This document shows positions 1-9,455 of a DNA stretch of 64,000 nucleotides, piece after piece; position 1 is the stretch's first letter, and every line of letters starts with the position of its first letter. A program made the position numbers and the translations under genes. This DNA comes from DASUNP01 sp035249305 (GTDB lineage: Bacteria > Acidobacteriota > Blastocatellia > UBA7656). Location: the NCBI GenBank assembly GCA_035249305.1, contig DATFGQ010000056.1:62001-126000 (forward strand), written 5' to 3'. A model generated the notes under the pieces. It made no database searches. It was not told where the DNA came from and saw only the letters and a list, made by a program, of their open reading frames with translations.

Positions 1-51
1 AATCACACGATCACGCTCAAGCAGTCGGCCGCGGCGGCTCCGCAGGATTGA
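1..51 (+). CDS. 3' end of an upstream gene (partial)
   Basis: An open frame enters from the left edge and ends with TGA at 49-51, giving 16 residues (NHTITLKQSAAAAPQD). It lies 10 bases before the start of the DUF3857 protein on the same strand, so it is probably the last codons of a co-transcribed gene. Proteins of the DUF3857 type often occur in tandem, but sixteen residues are too few to assign a family. Confidence 0.45.
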   Translation, partial: NHTITLKQSAAAAPQD

Positions 52-61
52 GGATAAAGAT

Positions 62-2041
62 ATGCGAAAAAGGATTAAGACATGGGTTCCGGGTTGTATG
101 TTCGCGCTTGCGCTGTTAGCAACGCCCGCGTGGGCCGGCGATGACGCCCCCGAGTGGCTGCGTTCGGCCGCCTCGGCCACCGCGCCTGCGTATGCCAAAA
201 AGGTTCCCGCCGTCGTCCTCTTCACAGAGCAGCAAGACAGAGTAGAAGAGGATGGCCGCGTCACCACCACCGAGCGGTACGCTGTGCGGATACTGACGAC
301 CGAAGGGCGCGATTACGCCAGGGGCTCGGCCATGTACAGGACCGACGGGGGGAAGGTGCGCGAAATGCGCGCATGGTTGATTAGCCCGTCGGGCAGGGTC
401 AAGAAATATGAGAAAGACTACATCATCGACCTCGCGATGGTCGACAACGACGTTTATAACGAAGTTCGCCTAAAGAGCATCTCGGCGCGCACGGACGCGG
501 AAGTCGGCTCGGTCTTCGGCTACGAGGTGACGAGCGAAGACCGGTCCGTCTTCACGCAATTCATCTGGCAGTTTCAAGACCGCCTCCCCGCGCTCGCCTC
601 GCGCTACATGATCTCGCTCCCGCAAGGATGGCGCGCGGAAGGTGTCACATTCAACCACGCCAGGATAGAGCCCACAATCACCGGCTCGACATACGTTTGG
701 GAGTTGCGCAACCTGGCCCCCATCGAAGAGGAGCCGTTGAGCCCTCCCGTGACGAACATAGCGCCGCTGCTGGCGGTGAGTTATTACCCGGCCCCCGGCG
801 CGAAGAGCAGCATCGGGCGGACCTTCAGCGGGTGGGGCGACGTTTCGCGCTGGCTCTCCGAGCTGAGCGACCCGCAGATGACTCTCGACGATGCGACAGC
901 GGGCAAAGCGCGCCAGCTAACGGCCGCCGCCAAGACCGAGCTTGATCGCATACGCGCAATCGGCAGCTACATTCAAAGCATCAACTACATCTCGATTCAG
1001 ACCGGGCTGGGGCGCGGAGGGGGCTATCGCCCGCACTCGGCGATCGAAGTCTTCGCCAAGTCATACGGCGATTGCAAAGACAAGGCGAACCTGATGCGCG
1101 CGATGCTGAAAGCGGTAAACATCACGTCGCATCTGGTGAGCATTTACTCCGGTGACCCGACCTATGTCAGAGAAGAGTGGCCTTCGCCGCAGCAATTCAA
1201 CCACTGCATAATCGCCATACGGGTGAGCGACGCGACCGAGGCCGCGACCATAATCAATCACCCGACATTAGGACGCCTGCTCATCTTTGACCCGACCGAC
1301 GACAGCACGATGGTCGGGGATCTGCCCGAGCACGAGCAAGGCAGTCTCGCGTTGGTCATCGCGGGAGAGGCCGGCGCGCTGGTAAGAATGCCCGTCACGC
1401 CCGCCGAGGCGAATCGCCTCGATCGGCAGGCCGATGTCGCCCTCACCGTCGAAGGCTCCATCTCGGCGAGGGTCCGCGAGCAGTCGGTCGGGCGCGCGGC
1501 CGTCGCCGAGCGCCGCCTGTATCGCGAGCTTTCGCGGCCACAGTATGTGAAGCAGATCGAGCAGTGGATAACTCGCGGCGTGACGGGGGCCATAGTTTCG
1601 AAAGTCGAGCCCGCCGACAACAGCGCCGCCGGAAGCTTCACGCTCGATGTCGAATTCGGCGCGACAGGTTACGGGCAGCTCATGCAGAATCGGCTGCTCG
1701 TCTTCAAGCCCGCGCTGGTCTCTCGGCAAGAATCGCTCACGCTGACAGAGCCGCAGCGCGCAAACCCCGTCGTCTTGAACCCGCGCGCCTATACTGAGAC
1801 GGTCAAGGTAAAGCTGCCCGGAGGCTTTGACGTCGACGAGCTGCCCGACCCGGTAAAGCTCGACACGTCGTTCGGCGCATACTCTACTGCTTACGAAGTC
1901 AAAGACGGCCACCTGCACTTCACGCGAAAGCTGATCGTTCAGCGGGCGACGATCCCCGCGGGTGAGTACGTGAAAGTTCGTGGGTTCTTCGAGAAGATTC
2001 GCGCCGCCGAGCAGGCGCCGATAGTGCTGGCCAAGAAATAA
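62..2041 (+). CDS. Exported DUF3857 / transglutaminase-like protein
   Basis: The 659-aa protein begins with a signal peptide (basic MRKR, hydrophobic FALALLA, likely cut after AWA near residue 25). Residues about 45-215 match the DUF3857 type beta-rich domain. A transglutaminase-like core follows with the expected Cys-His-Asp triad: Cys338 in YGDCKDKAN, His381 in QFNHCII and Asp410 in LIFDPTDD. The C-terminal 200 residues are beta-rich, as usual for this family. The intact triad suggests a papain-fold thiol enzyme (transamidase or peptidase) in the periplasm; the substrate is unknown. It probably follows another gene in an operon (frame ending at 51). It ends three bases before the convergent helicase gene, with no visible terminator between them. 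Confidence 0.88.
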   Translation: MRKRIKTWVPGCMFALALLATPAWAGDDAPEWLRSAASATAPAYAKKVPAVVLFTEQQDRVEEDGRVTTTERYAVRILTTEGRDYARGSAMYRTDGGKVREMRAWLISPSGRVKKYEKDYIIDLAMVDNDVYNEVRLKSISARTDAEVGSVFGYEVTSEDRSVFTQFIWQFQDRLPALASRYMISLPQGWRAEGVTFNHARIEPTITGSTYVWELRNLAPIEEEPLSPPVTNIAPLLAVSYYPAPGAKSSIGRTFSGWGDVSRWLSELSDPQMTLDDATAGKARQLTAAAKTELDRIRAIGSYIQSINYISIQTGLGRGGGYRPHSAIEVFAKSYGDCKDKANLMRAMLKAVNITSHLVSIYSGDPTYVREEWPSPQQFNHCIIAIRVSDATEAATIINHPTLGRLLIFDPTDDSTMVGDLPEHEQGSLALVIAGEAGALVRMPVTPAEANRLDRQADVALTVEGSISARVREQSVGRAAVAERRLYRELSRPQYVKQIEQWITRGVTGAIVSKVEPADNSAAGSFTLDVEFGATGYGQLMQNRLLVFKPALVSRQESLTLTEPQRANPVVLNPRAYTETVKVKLPGGFDVDELPDPVKLDTSFGAYSTAYEVKDGHLHFTRKLIVQRATIPAGEYVKVRGFFEKIRAAEQAPIVLAKK

Positions 2042-2044
2042 GGA

Positions 2045-4030
2045 TCAAGGGCCGAAGATGGCGGCGGCCTCTTCAATGCTCTTCGTCACGTGACAGGGCG
2101 GCAGGCTTTGGAGAAAGAACTTGCCGTAAGCCTTTGTCCTCAACCGAGGGTCGAGGATCGAAAGCACGCCGCGGTCGGTCGCGGAGCGGATCAATCGGCC
2201 CAGCCCTTGCTTCAACGTGATGGCCGCTTGCGGAACAGAATATTCATAAAAAGAGTTCCCGCCCTGGTCATCGATATACTTCTGCCGCGCCGCGACGACC
2301 GGATCGGTAGGGACGGCGAAAGGCAGTTTCGAAATGATCACGCAAGAGAGCGCCTCGCCCTGAACGTCGACGCCCTGCCAGAAAGACGAAGTCGCGAAGA
2401 GGACCGCGCCTTCGGTCCTGCGGAACCGGTCGAGCAGACCTGCCTTTGACCCCTGCCCCTGGATGAATATCGGGTAATCGATCAGGGCGCGGACCCGCTC
2501 GTAGGTCTGGCGCATCGAGGCGACGCTAGTGAACAACACGAATGCCCTTCCCTGCGTCGCCTCAAGTATCTGAACTATCTCGTCGACGGAAGCGTCGAGG
2601 AAGTCGCGGCTGCGCGGGTCGGGCATCTGCTGCGGCAGGTAGAGCACGGCCTGGTTTTCGAAATCGAAATGCGACTGGATGATCAGCTCGCGCGAGCCCG
2701 ATATTCCCAATCGCCCCTTGATGAAATCGAAGCTCTCGCCCGCCGTCATCGTCGCCGACGTGAGCACGGCGCTGTGGACGTTTGCGAAGAGCTTCTCTTC
2801 TAGAATGCCCGACACGTCGATCGGCGTCGCGTGAATGAAGATGCCGCGCCCGCGCTTCTCGTACCAGTAGACGAAGCCCGGCTCGTCGCCCGTCACGATG
2901 AACTCAAGCTCGAACTTCAAAGTCTCCGCGCGGCGTATGATGTTATCGATCTCCGGCGGCGGGTCTTTGACGACCGCAAGCGCCCCGACCAATCGATCGA
3001 TAGCCGTCGCGAGCGCTACGTAAGCCTCGCCGGCGGCCGTCGGCTTGTAATTGCCGCCCGTCTCCTTGCGTATGAAGTGCGAAGTGGAGAGCGTGTACCT
3101 GCCATCGGTCGGCGCGCCCGCGCCCGCGCGCTGGTAGCGGCCCGCCGAACCCTGTTCTTGATCGTCGCCTCGGAACGAGAGGAAGAACTGGTCCGCGCGT
3201 TGAGTCAACCGGGCGAGCGCTTTTATCAAGTCGCCGGCCTGGTCGGGCTCTGTGACTACGAGCTTGTTCGCGTCCTGGACCAAGTCGGCTATGCGGAAGT
3301 TCGAGACGCTCGTCCCGAAGTAAGAAGCGGCCACGTCTTCAAGCTCGTGCGCCTCGTCGAAGATGACGGTCGCGTAATCGGGCAGCACCGCGCCGTAATC
3401 GCCGCCGCGCATCGCGAGGTCGGCGAAGAAGAGATGGTGATTGACTATCACTACATCGGATTCCATCGCGTCGCGCCGCATACGCGTGATGAAGCACGAA
3501 TCGAACTCGGGGCATTTCTGGCCTAAACAGGTCTCGGCGCGCGCGTCGATCTGGGGCCAGAACGAAAGGTTCTCTGGCAGATCGGTCAGCTCGGCGCGGT
3601 CGCCCGTTTCGGTCTGGGCGGCCCAGCGGCGGACTTCGTCAAAGTAATCGACCTCTTCCAGCCCTTCGAGTATCGGCATCTCGTCAGACTTCTTGAGGCG
3701 GTGGAGGCAGACGTAATTCGACCGGCCCTTCATGCAGACGGCGTTGAACTTTCGCGGGATAATCTCTTGCAGGAACGGGATGTCTTTCTTATGAAGCTGC
3801 TCTTGAAGGTTTTTCGTGGCCGTCGAAACGATGACGCGGCGGCCCGCGGCAAGCGCGGGTATCAAGTATGCGAGCGTCTTTCCGGTCCCCGTGCCCGCTT
3901 CGATCAAAGAGACGCCGCCGTGCGCGAGGCACTCGTCTACGGCCTCGGCCATCTCGACCTGGCCGGGCCTGTACTCGTAGTTCGGGTGGTGGAGGGCGAT
4001 CAAACCGCCGGGACCAAATACTTCTTCCAT
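2045..4030 (-). CDS. dinG: DinG/YoaA-type Fe-S superfamily 2 DNA helicase
   Basis: 661 aa. Residues 21-24 (RPGQ) form a Q-like motif. Walker A is GTGTGKT at 46-52, the DEAH box is at 225-228, and motif VI is QGLGRLIRS near the C terminus. Four cysteines, Cys108, Cys168, Cys173 and Cys179, lie between Walker A and DEAH with the spacing of the 4Fe-4S cluster of XPD/DinG helicases. The family unwinds DNA 5' to 3' and resolves R-loops, G-quadruplexes and damaged replication intermediates. No N-terminal exonuclease domain is present, so it is the short YoaA/DinG form. It lies 17 bases downstream of glyA on the same strand and is probably co-transcribed. DinG versus YoaA cannot be settled from this sequence alone. 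Confidence 0.9.
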   Translation of the reverse strand: MEEVFGPGGLIALHHPNYEYRPGQVEMAEAVDECLAHGGVSLIEAGTGTGKTLAYLIPALAAGRRVIVSTATKNLQEQLHKKDIPFLQEIIPRKFNAVCMKGRSNYVCLHRLKKSDEMPILEGLEEVDYFDEVRRWAAQTETGDRAELTDLPENLSFWPQIDARAETCLGQKCPEFDSCFITRMRRDAMESDVVIVNHHLFFADLAMRGGDYGAVLPDYATVIFDEAHELEDVAASYFGTSVSNFRIADLVQDANKLVVTEPDQAGDLIKALARLTQRADQFFLSFRGDDQEQGSAGRYQRAGAGAPTDGRYTLSTSHFIRKETGGNYKPTAAGEAYVALATAIDRLVGALAVVKDPPPEIDNIIRRAETLKFELEFIVTGDEPGFVYWYEKRGRGIFIHATPIDVSGILEEKLFANVHSAVLTSATMTAGESFDFIKGRLGISGSRELIIQSHFDFENQAVLYLPQQMPDPRSRDFLDASVDEIVQILEATQGRAFVLFTSVASMRQTYERVRALIDYPIFIQGQGSKAGLLDRFRRTEGAVLFATSSFWQGVDVQGEALSCVIISKLPFAVPTDPVVAARQKYIDDQGGNSFYEYSVPQAAITLKQGLGRLIRSATDRGVLSILDPRLRTKAYGKFFLQSLPPCHVTKSIEEAAAIFGP

Positions 4031-4047
4031 CTCTTATCGAAGCTGCG

Positions 4048-5331
4048 TCACTGAACCTGCGCGCGGCTGCGCACCAGCCGCTTCTCGTATATGGGGAACT
4101 TCGCGCAAAGCTCTTCCACGCGACCGCGCACGCTCTTTTGCACCGACTCGTTGTCGGGCTCGGCCAGCGCTTCGCTGATCAAGGCGGCTATCTGCCGCAT
4201 CTCGTCCTCCTTCATCCCACGGGTCGTGAGCGCGGGAGTCCCGACGCGTATGCCCGAAGCCTTCATCGGCGGCTGCGTGTCGAAAGGTATGGCGTTCTTG
4301 TTCACCGTGATCGCCGCGCGCTCTAACGCCTTCTCGGCCTGAGCGCCCGTGATGCCTCGCACGAACACGTTTACCAGCATCAAGTGGTTGTCCGTGCCGC
4401 CCGAAACTATGCGGAAGCCCGCGTCGGCGAGCGCGCCCGCCAGCGCCTTAGCGTTAGCGATGACCTGGCGCTGGTAATCCTTGAAACCGGCTTCCAGAGC
4501 CTCTTTGAAGCAGACGGCCTTGGCGGCGACCACGTGCATCAGGGGACCGCCCTGGATCGTCGGGAAGACCGCGCGGTCGATCTCTTTTTGAAACTTCTCG
4601 CGGCACATCACCATCCCCGCGCGAGGCCCGCGCAGCGTTTTGTGCGTAGTCGTAGTGACGAAATCCATGTGCGGGATGGGGCTGGGGTGCTCCCCGGCGG
4701 CGACCAGCCCCGCGATGTGCGCTATGTCGGCCATCGAGTAAGCGCCCACGTCGCGCGCGATCTTGCCGATGCGCTCGAAATCGATAACGCGGGAGTAGGC
4801 CGACGCGCCGCACAGTATCATCTTCGGCTTGTGCTCTTTGGCGAGCCGCTCAAGCTCGTCGTAATCGATGCGCTCGTTTTCGGCATCGACGCCGTACGGG
4901 ATTATCTTGTAGCTGCGCCCCGAGAAGTTGAGCGGGTGGCCGTGCGTCAAGTGGCCGCCGTGCGCGAGGTTCATGCCTAGCACTGTGTCGCCGTATTCGA
5001 GCGCGGCGAGGTAGACGGCCATGTTCGCCTGCGAACCGGAATGCGGCTGTACGTTGACATGCTCGCAGCCGAAGATCTGCCGCGCCCGCTCGCGGGCAAG
5101 GTTTTCGGCCACGTCCACGAACTCGCAGCCGCCATAGTATCGCTTGCCGGGGTAGCCTTCGGCGTACTTGTTAGTCAAGACCGACCCGAGCGCTTCGAGC
5201 ACCGCTTCGGAAACGAAATTCTCCGAAGCAATCATCTCAAGGTTGAAGGCCAACCGGCGCTCTTCGTTCGCGATTGTAGAGGCGATCTCGGGGTCTACCT
5301 CTGCAAGCGGCCTGTCCATCGATGTGGTCAT
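4048..5331 (-). CDS. glyA: Serine hydroxymethyltransferase
   Basis: 427 aa, the normal length for SHMT. It interconverts serine plus tetrahydrofolate with glycine plus 5,10-methylene-THF and is the main entry to one-carbon metabolism. Family landmarks are visible: IASENF at 35-40, the NKYAEGYPGKRYYGG segment at 54-68, HSGSQAN at 97-103, and the PLP Schiff-base lysine Lys231 in TTTTHKTLRGPR. The start has AGAGGA about 8 bases upstream. No glycine-riboswitch-like structure is evident in the 232-bp gap above it. It is the first gene of a probable two-gene unit with the DinG-type helicase. Confidence 0.97.
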   Translation of the reverse strand: MTTSMDRPLAEVDPEIASTIANEERRLAFNLEMIASENFVSEAVLEALGSVLTNKYAEGYPGKRYYGGCEFVDVAENLARERARQIFGCEHVNVQPHSGSQANMAVYLAALEYGDTVLGMNLAHGGHLTHGHPLNFSGRSYKIIPYGVDAENERIDYDELERLAKEHKPKMILCGASAYSRVIDFERIGKIARDVGAYSMADIAHIAGLVAAGEHPSPIPHMDFVTTTTHKTLRGPRAGMVMCREKFQKEIDRAVFPTIQGGPLMHVVAAKAVCFKEALEAGFKDYQRQVIANAKALAGALADAGFRIVSGGTDNHLMLVNVFVRGITGAQAEKALERAAITVNKNAIPFDTQPPMKASGIRVGTPALTTRGMKEDEMRQIAALISEALAEPDNESVQKSVRGRVEELCAKFPIYEKRLVRSRAQVQ

Positions 5332-5465
5332 CTCCGATTCCTCTCCCGGCGGTTATTCTCTTTAGAGTTCGATACTACATCACCGGTTTGCGACGCGCAA
5401 TGAAACAGAGTTGCCAAGCTGGCCCACGGTTATCAAATGAAGGCGCAGTTCGTTTGAATTGCTTG

Positions 5466-5494
5466 TTGATCCGAATTGTAAAGAATGCTATAAA
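5466..5494 (+). promoter_or_regulatory. Candidate sigma70-type promoter for the 5564 gene
   Basis: TTGATC (5466-5471) and TATAAA (5489-5494) are separated by 17 bases in an AT-rich stretch 70 bases upstream of the ATG at 5564. The match is good at both boxes, but this is an inspection call without a scored model. Confidence 0.35.
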
Positions 5495-5563
5495 AGACTG
5501 CCACACTTTTGCGACGGTCCACATTAACGCTTTGTCCTACCACGTGTGAAAAGGAGGTCGTTT

Positions 5564-7291
5564 ATGAAGCTCGAAAGATCTTCCTTCCGCCTGTTCCCAG
5601 GAAATCTACTCTTATTAACCATCTTCGTTCTGCTCCTGCTAGCTAGCGGTGTATCGAGAACGGTGAGTACCAGCACTATGCCTAGGCAGGCCGCTGCCGG
5701 TGAAGAGAGAAGGGCTACATATCGGCGACAGGGATTGCCTGTTATCATAAGCGCAATCAGGAACCTACAGAATGAAGATTGGTTGAAGAATCTGGAGATC
5801 GAAGTCCAGAACAACTCGGATAAACCTGTTTATGCGTTGATGGTTAAGATTCACTATCCAGACATACCAGAGACTACAGAGGTAGATGGGATACCTCGTG
5901 GGTATGTCTCCGCAATGGTCTACGGCAGGCTGGAATTACTGAATCGTGACCAAGTTGCAAGTTCCGAAGACGTGCCGATCAAACCGGGCCAAAAGCATGT
6001 CTTCAAGATTCCTGAACCTCAGTGGAGGGGGCTTAAATCCGCGTTAGCCAGAAGAGAGATTCCAGAGTCCATAATTAAAAGTATTATGATAAGAATATCC
6101 GGCATCATCTTTGCAGACGGTTCCGGGTTTCTTGACGATATGGCTGTGCCTGCCAAGGGAGCGCCATCCGCTAATAAGCTACCGAAGATCCGAGATAGAA
6201 CTAGAACGGAAATCTCTGATGCCTTAGAGAGGAGAGTATATTTGAAGAGTTCAAACTCTTCTCTGAAATTCAATGCAGCCAAGCCCATTTTTGGGGCGGT
6301 ATCAACTGTTCAGAATTCGTGCGGCCCGGCTCTCTCGGGTTGCCGCAAATATGCGCTTGTAAGTATGACATGTCCCTCAGGCGGCCCTTGTTTCAACCAA
6401 CATTATGTAGCTAGTTCGACGGGTCGGTGTATTGGCTGGATTCATAACGAGACAATTGAATGCGAATCAAATGGGATCAATTATCTTTGTACACTTGAAA
6501 CTGCGTATCCTTGTGAGCGGACGCTAGCGTGCGGGATCGGTTGTAATACTCATGAGTGTGAAAGATGTGAAGTAAATCAGGACGGCGTCTGGAATTATAC
6601 TTCCTGCATTTGCAGTACGGGCTCGTGCGAGATGAATTGTGTTGCTCCTATCGAATCAGGCTGCGACCTGCCGCGTGATCCTTGTCGCTACCCGAATAAT
6701 GATGGTTGTCCAAATGGGTATTTCACCTATAGCGGATGCTGCTGCACAGCAACGCCGATTATCATAGATGTAAACGGCAACGGGTTTAATCTCACGGACG
6801 CGACAGCGGGAGTTGATTTCGACCATAACAATGACGGGGCCAGGGAAAGAATATCCTGGACGGCTCCCGGCTCAGATGATGCCTTCCTGGCGCTTGACCG
6901 CAACGGTAACGGGACGATAGATGATGGTAGGGAAATATTTGGCAATACCACGCCGCAGCCGTCACATAATGAGCGGAACGGCTTCCTTGCGCTTACCGAG
7001 TTCGACAAGCCGGCAGGTGGCGGTAACAGCGATGGTAGGATTAGCTCTAGCGACGCTGTCTTCTCGTCGCTTCGGTTATGGCAAGATACAAATCATAATA
7101 GCCTCTCTGAGCCGAGTGAACTGAATTCGCTCCCATCTCTAGGCGTTGTGTCGCTCGATCTTGACTATAAAGAATCAAGGCGCAGGGATCAGCATGGCAA
7201 CTGGTTCCGATACCGAGCAAAAGTGCTTGACTCGCGTGGCGCACAACTTGGCAGATGGGCCTGGGACGTAATCCTTATCAGAGCGCAATAA
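5564..7291 (+). CDS. Exported Cys-rich protein with C-terminal Ca-binding-like repeats (orphan)
   Basis: 575 aa from the ATG at 5564. That start has AAGGAGG six bases upstream; the in-frame GTG at 5546 would sit before this Shine-Dalgarno and is rejected. Residues about 13-30 form a hydrophobic signal or anchor. Residues 60-200 look beta-rich. Residues 253-394 hold 22 cysteines, suggesting a disulfide-bonded extracellular block. From about 402 onward there are Asp/Asn/Gly motifs (DVNGNG, DFDHNNDG, DRNGNGTIDDGREIFGN, DTNHNSLSE) resembling EF-hand or dockerin-type Ca loops in secreted adhesin-like proteins. Codon use is clearly AT-richer than in the neighbours, and the gene stands alone between glyA and rodZ, which suggests horizontal acquisition. 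No enzymatic motif was seen. Confidence 0.8.
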   Translation: MKLERSSFRLFPGNLLLLTIFVLLLLASGVSRTVSTSTMPRQAAAGEERRATYRRQGLPVIISAIRNLQNEDWLKNLEIEVQNNSDKPVYALMVKIHYPDIPETTEVDGIPRGYVSAMVYGRLELLNRDQVASSEDVPIKPGQKHVFKIPEPQWRGLKSALARREIPESIIKSIMIRISGIIFADGSGFLDDMAVPAKGAPSANKLPKIRDRTRTEISDALERRVYLKSSNSSLKFNAAKPIFGAVSTVQNSCGPALSGCRKYALVSMTCPSGGPCFNQHYVASSTGRCIGWIHNETIECESNGINYLCTLETAYPCERTLACGIGCNTHECERCEVNQDGVWNYTSCICSTGSCEMNCVAPIESGCDLPRDPCRYPNNDGCPNGYFTYSGCCCTATPIIIDVNGNGFNLTDATAGVDFDHNNDGARERISWTAPGSDDAFLALDRNGNGTIDDGREIFGNTTPQPSHNERNGFLALTEFDKPAGGGNSDGRISSSDAVFSSLRLWQDTNHNSLSEPSELNSLPSLGVVSLDLDYKESRRRDQHGNWFRYRAKVLDSRGAQLGRWAWDVILIRAQ

Positions 7292-7293
7292 TC

Positions 7294-8151
7294 CTAAGGG
7301 GTAAAAGCCTGAAGGTTGTCGCGGGAGATGGTGACTTTCGCCCCCCACTTCGGCGTGTCGGGCGGGAAGACCGCATCGCGGTTATTTATCTTTAGCTTCA
7401 AAACGGGCCTGTTGCCGATGTTGAATCTTATCTGCTTCTGCGCGGTCAGGTCTTGGGCCTGCCCGTCTCTGACCGTCACCGTAGTCGGCTTCGGAGCCTC
7501 GTCTATCCAGTATTGAATCGAGCTGTCCCCGCCGCTCGCCTCCAGCCTGACGACTAGCGGCTGCCCTTCGGCGACGGGGGCTGGCGGCTGCTGCTCGCCT
7601 TCGGGGGGTTGCTCGGCGGTCGCGGGTTGCGCGGGCTGTTCCGTCGGCGTCGTCTGCGAGATTTCAGGCGGGGGTGAGGCGGTGGCGGCCTGCTCGGTCG
7701 GGCCGCCGCTCCCGAATTTCTGCACCAGCGCCCAGACGATCAACCCTACGAAGACGACTATCCCCACTCCTATGATGACCGTCGACCAGTTAGTGCGCGT
7801 GACGGGCTGGCGGTAGGTTATCGGGTCGGGCTTGCGCGGGCGCTTTTCGGGCGGCGGTATCTGCCGAACGACGTTCTCCACCGCTTGAGGCTGCGGCGGC
7901 GCGGCTTCGGCGGCCTGGCCGGTGACTTGAAGCTGGTAGAGTGCGACCGCTTCATCCTCGTTTAGCCCGACCTGCTTGGCGTAAGCGCGTATGAACGAGC
8001 GCGTGAATATGCCTCCGGGCAGAATCGAGTAGTTGTCCGATTCGATGGCTTTCAAGAAGCGCGTGCCGATCCTAGTCGCTTCCGATATGTCGGCGAGCGA
8101 GATGTTACGCTCTTCTCGTCTTCGCTTCAGCTCTTCGCCCAGTGTCGGCAT
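7294..8151 (-). CDS. rodZ: RodZ-like HTH membrane protein
   Basis: 285 aa with the RodZ architecture. An N-terminal Cro/CI-type helix-turn-helix spans residues 1-75 (LKRRREERNISLADISEAT, then the LPGGIFTRSFIRAYAK segment typical of RodZ). A Pro-rich linker and a single membrane span at 123-144 follow. A periplasmic Pro/Glu/Gln-rich linker leads to a beta-rich C-terminal DUF4115-like domain. RodZ couples the MreB cytoskeleton to the elongation machinery. It converges with the preceding gene, with two bases between the stops. Confidence 0.85.
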   Translation of the reverse strand: MPTLGEELKRRREERNISLADISEATRIGTRFLKAIESDNYSILPGGIFTRSFIRAYAKQVGLNEDEAVALYQLQVTGQAAEAAPPQPQAVENVVRQIPPPEKRPRKPDPITYRQPVTRTNWSTVIIGVGIVVFVGLIVWALVQKFGSGGPTEQAATASPPPEISQTTPTEQPAQPATAEQPPEGEQQPPAPVAEGQPLVVRLEASGGDSSIQYWIDEAPKPTTVTVRDGQAQDLTAQKQIRFNIGNRPVLKLKINNRDAVFPPDTPKWGAKVTISRDNLQAFTP

Positions 8152-8274
8152 AGGCCGGGGACGCCTCTCTTCTCAAGGGTTGTTAAGGGGGTGCTTTCAG
8201 AAGGTCATCTTAAGAAATGGACAGACGGGTGTCAAGCACCCCCACCGCCAAACGCCAGGAATTTCGCCCGAAAA

Positions 8275-9213
8275 TCAATCGGCCTTCGCCGCGTCGCGCC
8301 GCGTGGCCGTTATCGCCTCGGCCTCGATGAAGATGCGCTTGATCTCGGGGTGACGCTTTCGTATCTCCGCCTCGATGCGGTCGACGGACGCTTCGATCTC
8401 TTCGGCCGAAAGCCCCGGGCAAAACTTTATGTCGAGGTTGAGCAGAACCTCTTGCGGGCCGAAGTGCATCGTGAGCGGCGGCATCACGCGCTCTACGCCA
8501 GGGTCGGCCTGCGCCAGCGCGCAGATGTTCTCTATGGTCTCGCGGCTCGCCCCTTCACCGACCAACAGCCCCTTGCTCTCGTAGGCCAGCAGCACGGCCA
8601 CGACCGCAAGGATCAGCCCGATTATGATCGCGGCGACGCCGTCGAGGTAAGGGTTGTTCAGCCGCTGGCCAAAGAAGATCCCCAGGAACGCGACCAGCAG
8701 CCCAAGCATCGCCGCCGAATCTTCAAACAGCACTGTGAACGTCGTCGGGTCTTTGCTGGCTCTCACGGCTTTCCACACGCTCATCTTGCCTTGAGTCTTT
8801 CGGAACTCCTTGAAGGCCACGCTCCACGCGAAGCCCTCGAAGAAAAGCGCGAAGCCAAGCACCAGATAGTTCCACAACGGGTCGCGGAGCATGACGGGAT
8901 GTTTTATGTGACTGATGCCTTCGTAAATAGACATGCCGCCGCCGACGGCGAAGATCAGTATCGCGACGATCAGCGTCCAGAAGTAGAGCTCTTTGCCGTG
9001 ACCGAACGGGTGAGTAGGGTCGGCGGGCTTGCGGCTCAGCCGTATGCCTAGCAGCAGCAGCATCCCGTTGCCAGTGTCGACTACGGAATGAATGCCCTCA
9101 CTGAGCATGGCCGAGCTGCCCGTGATGTAAGCGGCGATGAATTTTGTTATAGCGATGGCAAGGTTGCCCGCGATGGCTGCGTAGACAGCTTTCTTGGAAG
9201 ACGCTGACGCCAT
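8275..9213 (-). CDS. Cation diffusion facilitator (Zn/Fe/Cd-H+ antiporter family)
   Basis: 312 aa, normal for CDF proteins. Six hydrophobic helices are followed by a cytosolic C-terminal ferredoxin-like domain. Transport-site signatures are visible: the helix-2 region MLSEGIHSVVDTGN with paired His and Asp, and HPFGHGKELYFW after helix 2. The family exports divalent metals in exchange for protons; which metal cannot be read from the sequence. GGAG lies 6 bases upstream of the ATG. It is divergent from the LLM oxidoreductase gene across 242 bp. Confidence 0.9.
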   Translation of the reverse strand: MASASSKKAVYAAIAGNLAIAITKFIAAYITGSSAMLSEGIHSVVDTGNGMLLLLGIRLSRKPADPTHPFGHGKELYFWTLIVAILIFAVGGGMSIYEGISHIKHPVMLRDPLWNYLVLGFALFFEGFAWSVAFKEFRKTQGKMSVWKAVRASKDPTTFTVLFEDSAAMLGLLVAFLGIFFGQRLNNPYLDGVAAIIIGLILAVVAVLLAYESKGLLVGEGASRETIENICALAQADPGVERVMPPLTMHFGPQEVLLNLDIKFCPGLSAEEIEASVDRIEAEIRKRHPEIKRIFIEAEAITATRRDAAKAD

Positions 9214-9455
9214 TAGTTCTCCACGGTGGCGAGATCATCTCACAAGCTAAGCCTGACGTGCTGCTTATCAAAATATATAACAAGACCGCGCCTCGGTTCC
9301 ACTTTCGAGCGAGCGGCATCGGTATTGCCTTTACATTTACCGTCCGTGTAATTGAAGAGACGCCGCAGCGGGCGTGCAAACTCTGCTCTGTCTTTATGCA
9401 AAATCGTCTCAAGTGATTTTCGAAATCAAATCTCGCATGAAAGGATGGTAGAACG

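Noticed and set aside
5332..5563. Glycine riboswitch upstream of glyA
   Set aside because: No paired conserved helices or tandem aptamer-like pattern seen in the leader on the minus strand.
8191..9051. Long plus-strand reading frame across the CDF transporter
   Set aside because: Antisense to a clear CDF gene; composition rich in Arg/His/Leu is typical of a shadow frame in GC-rich DNA.
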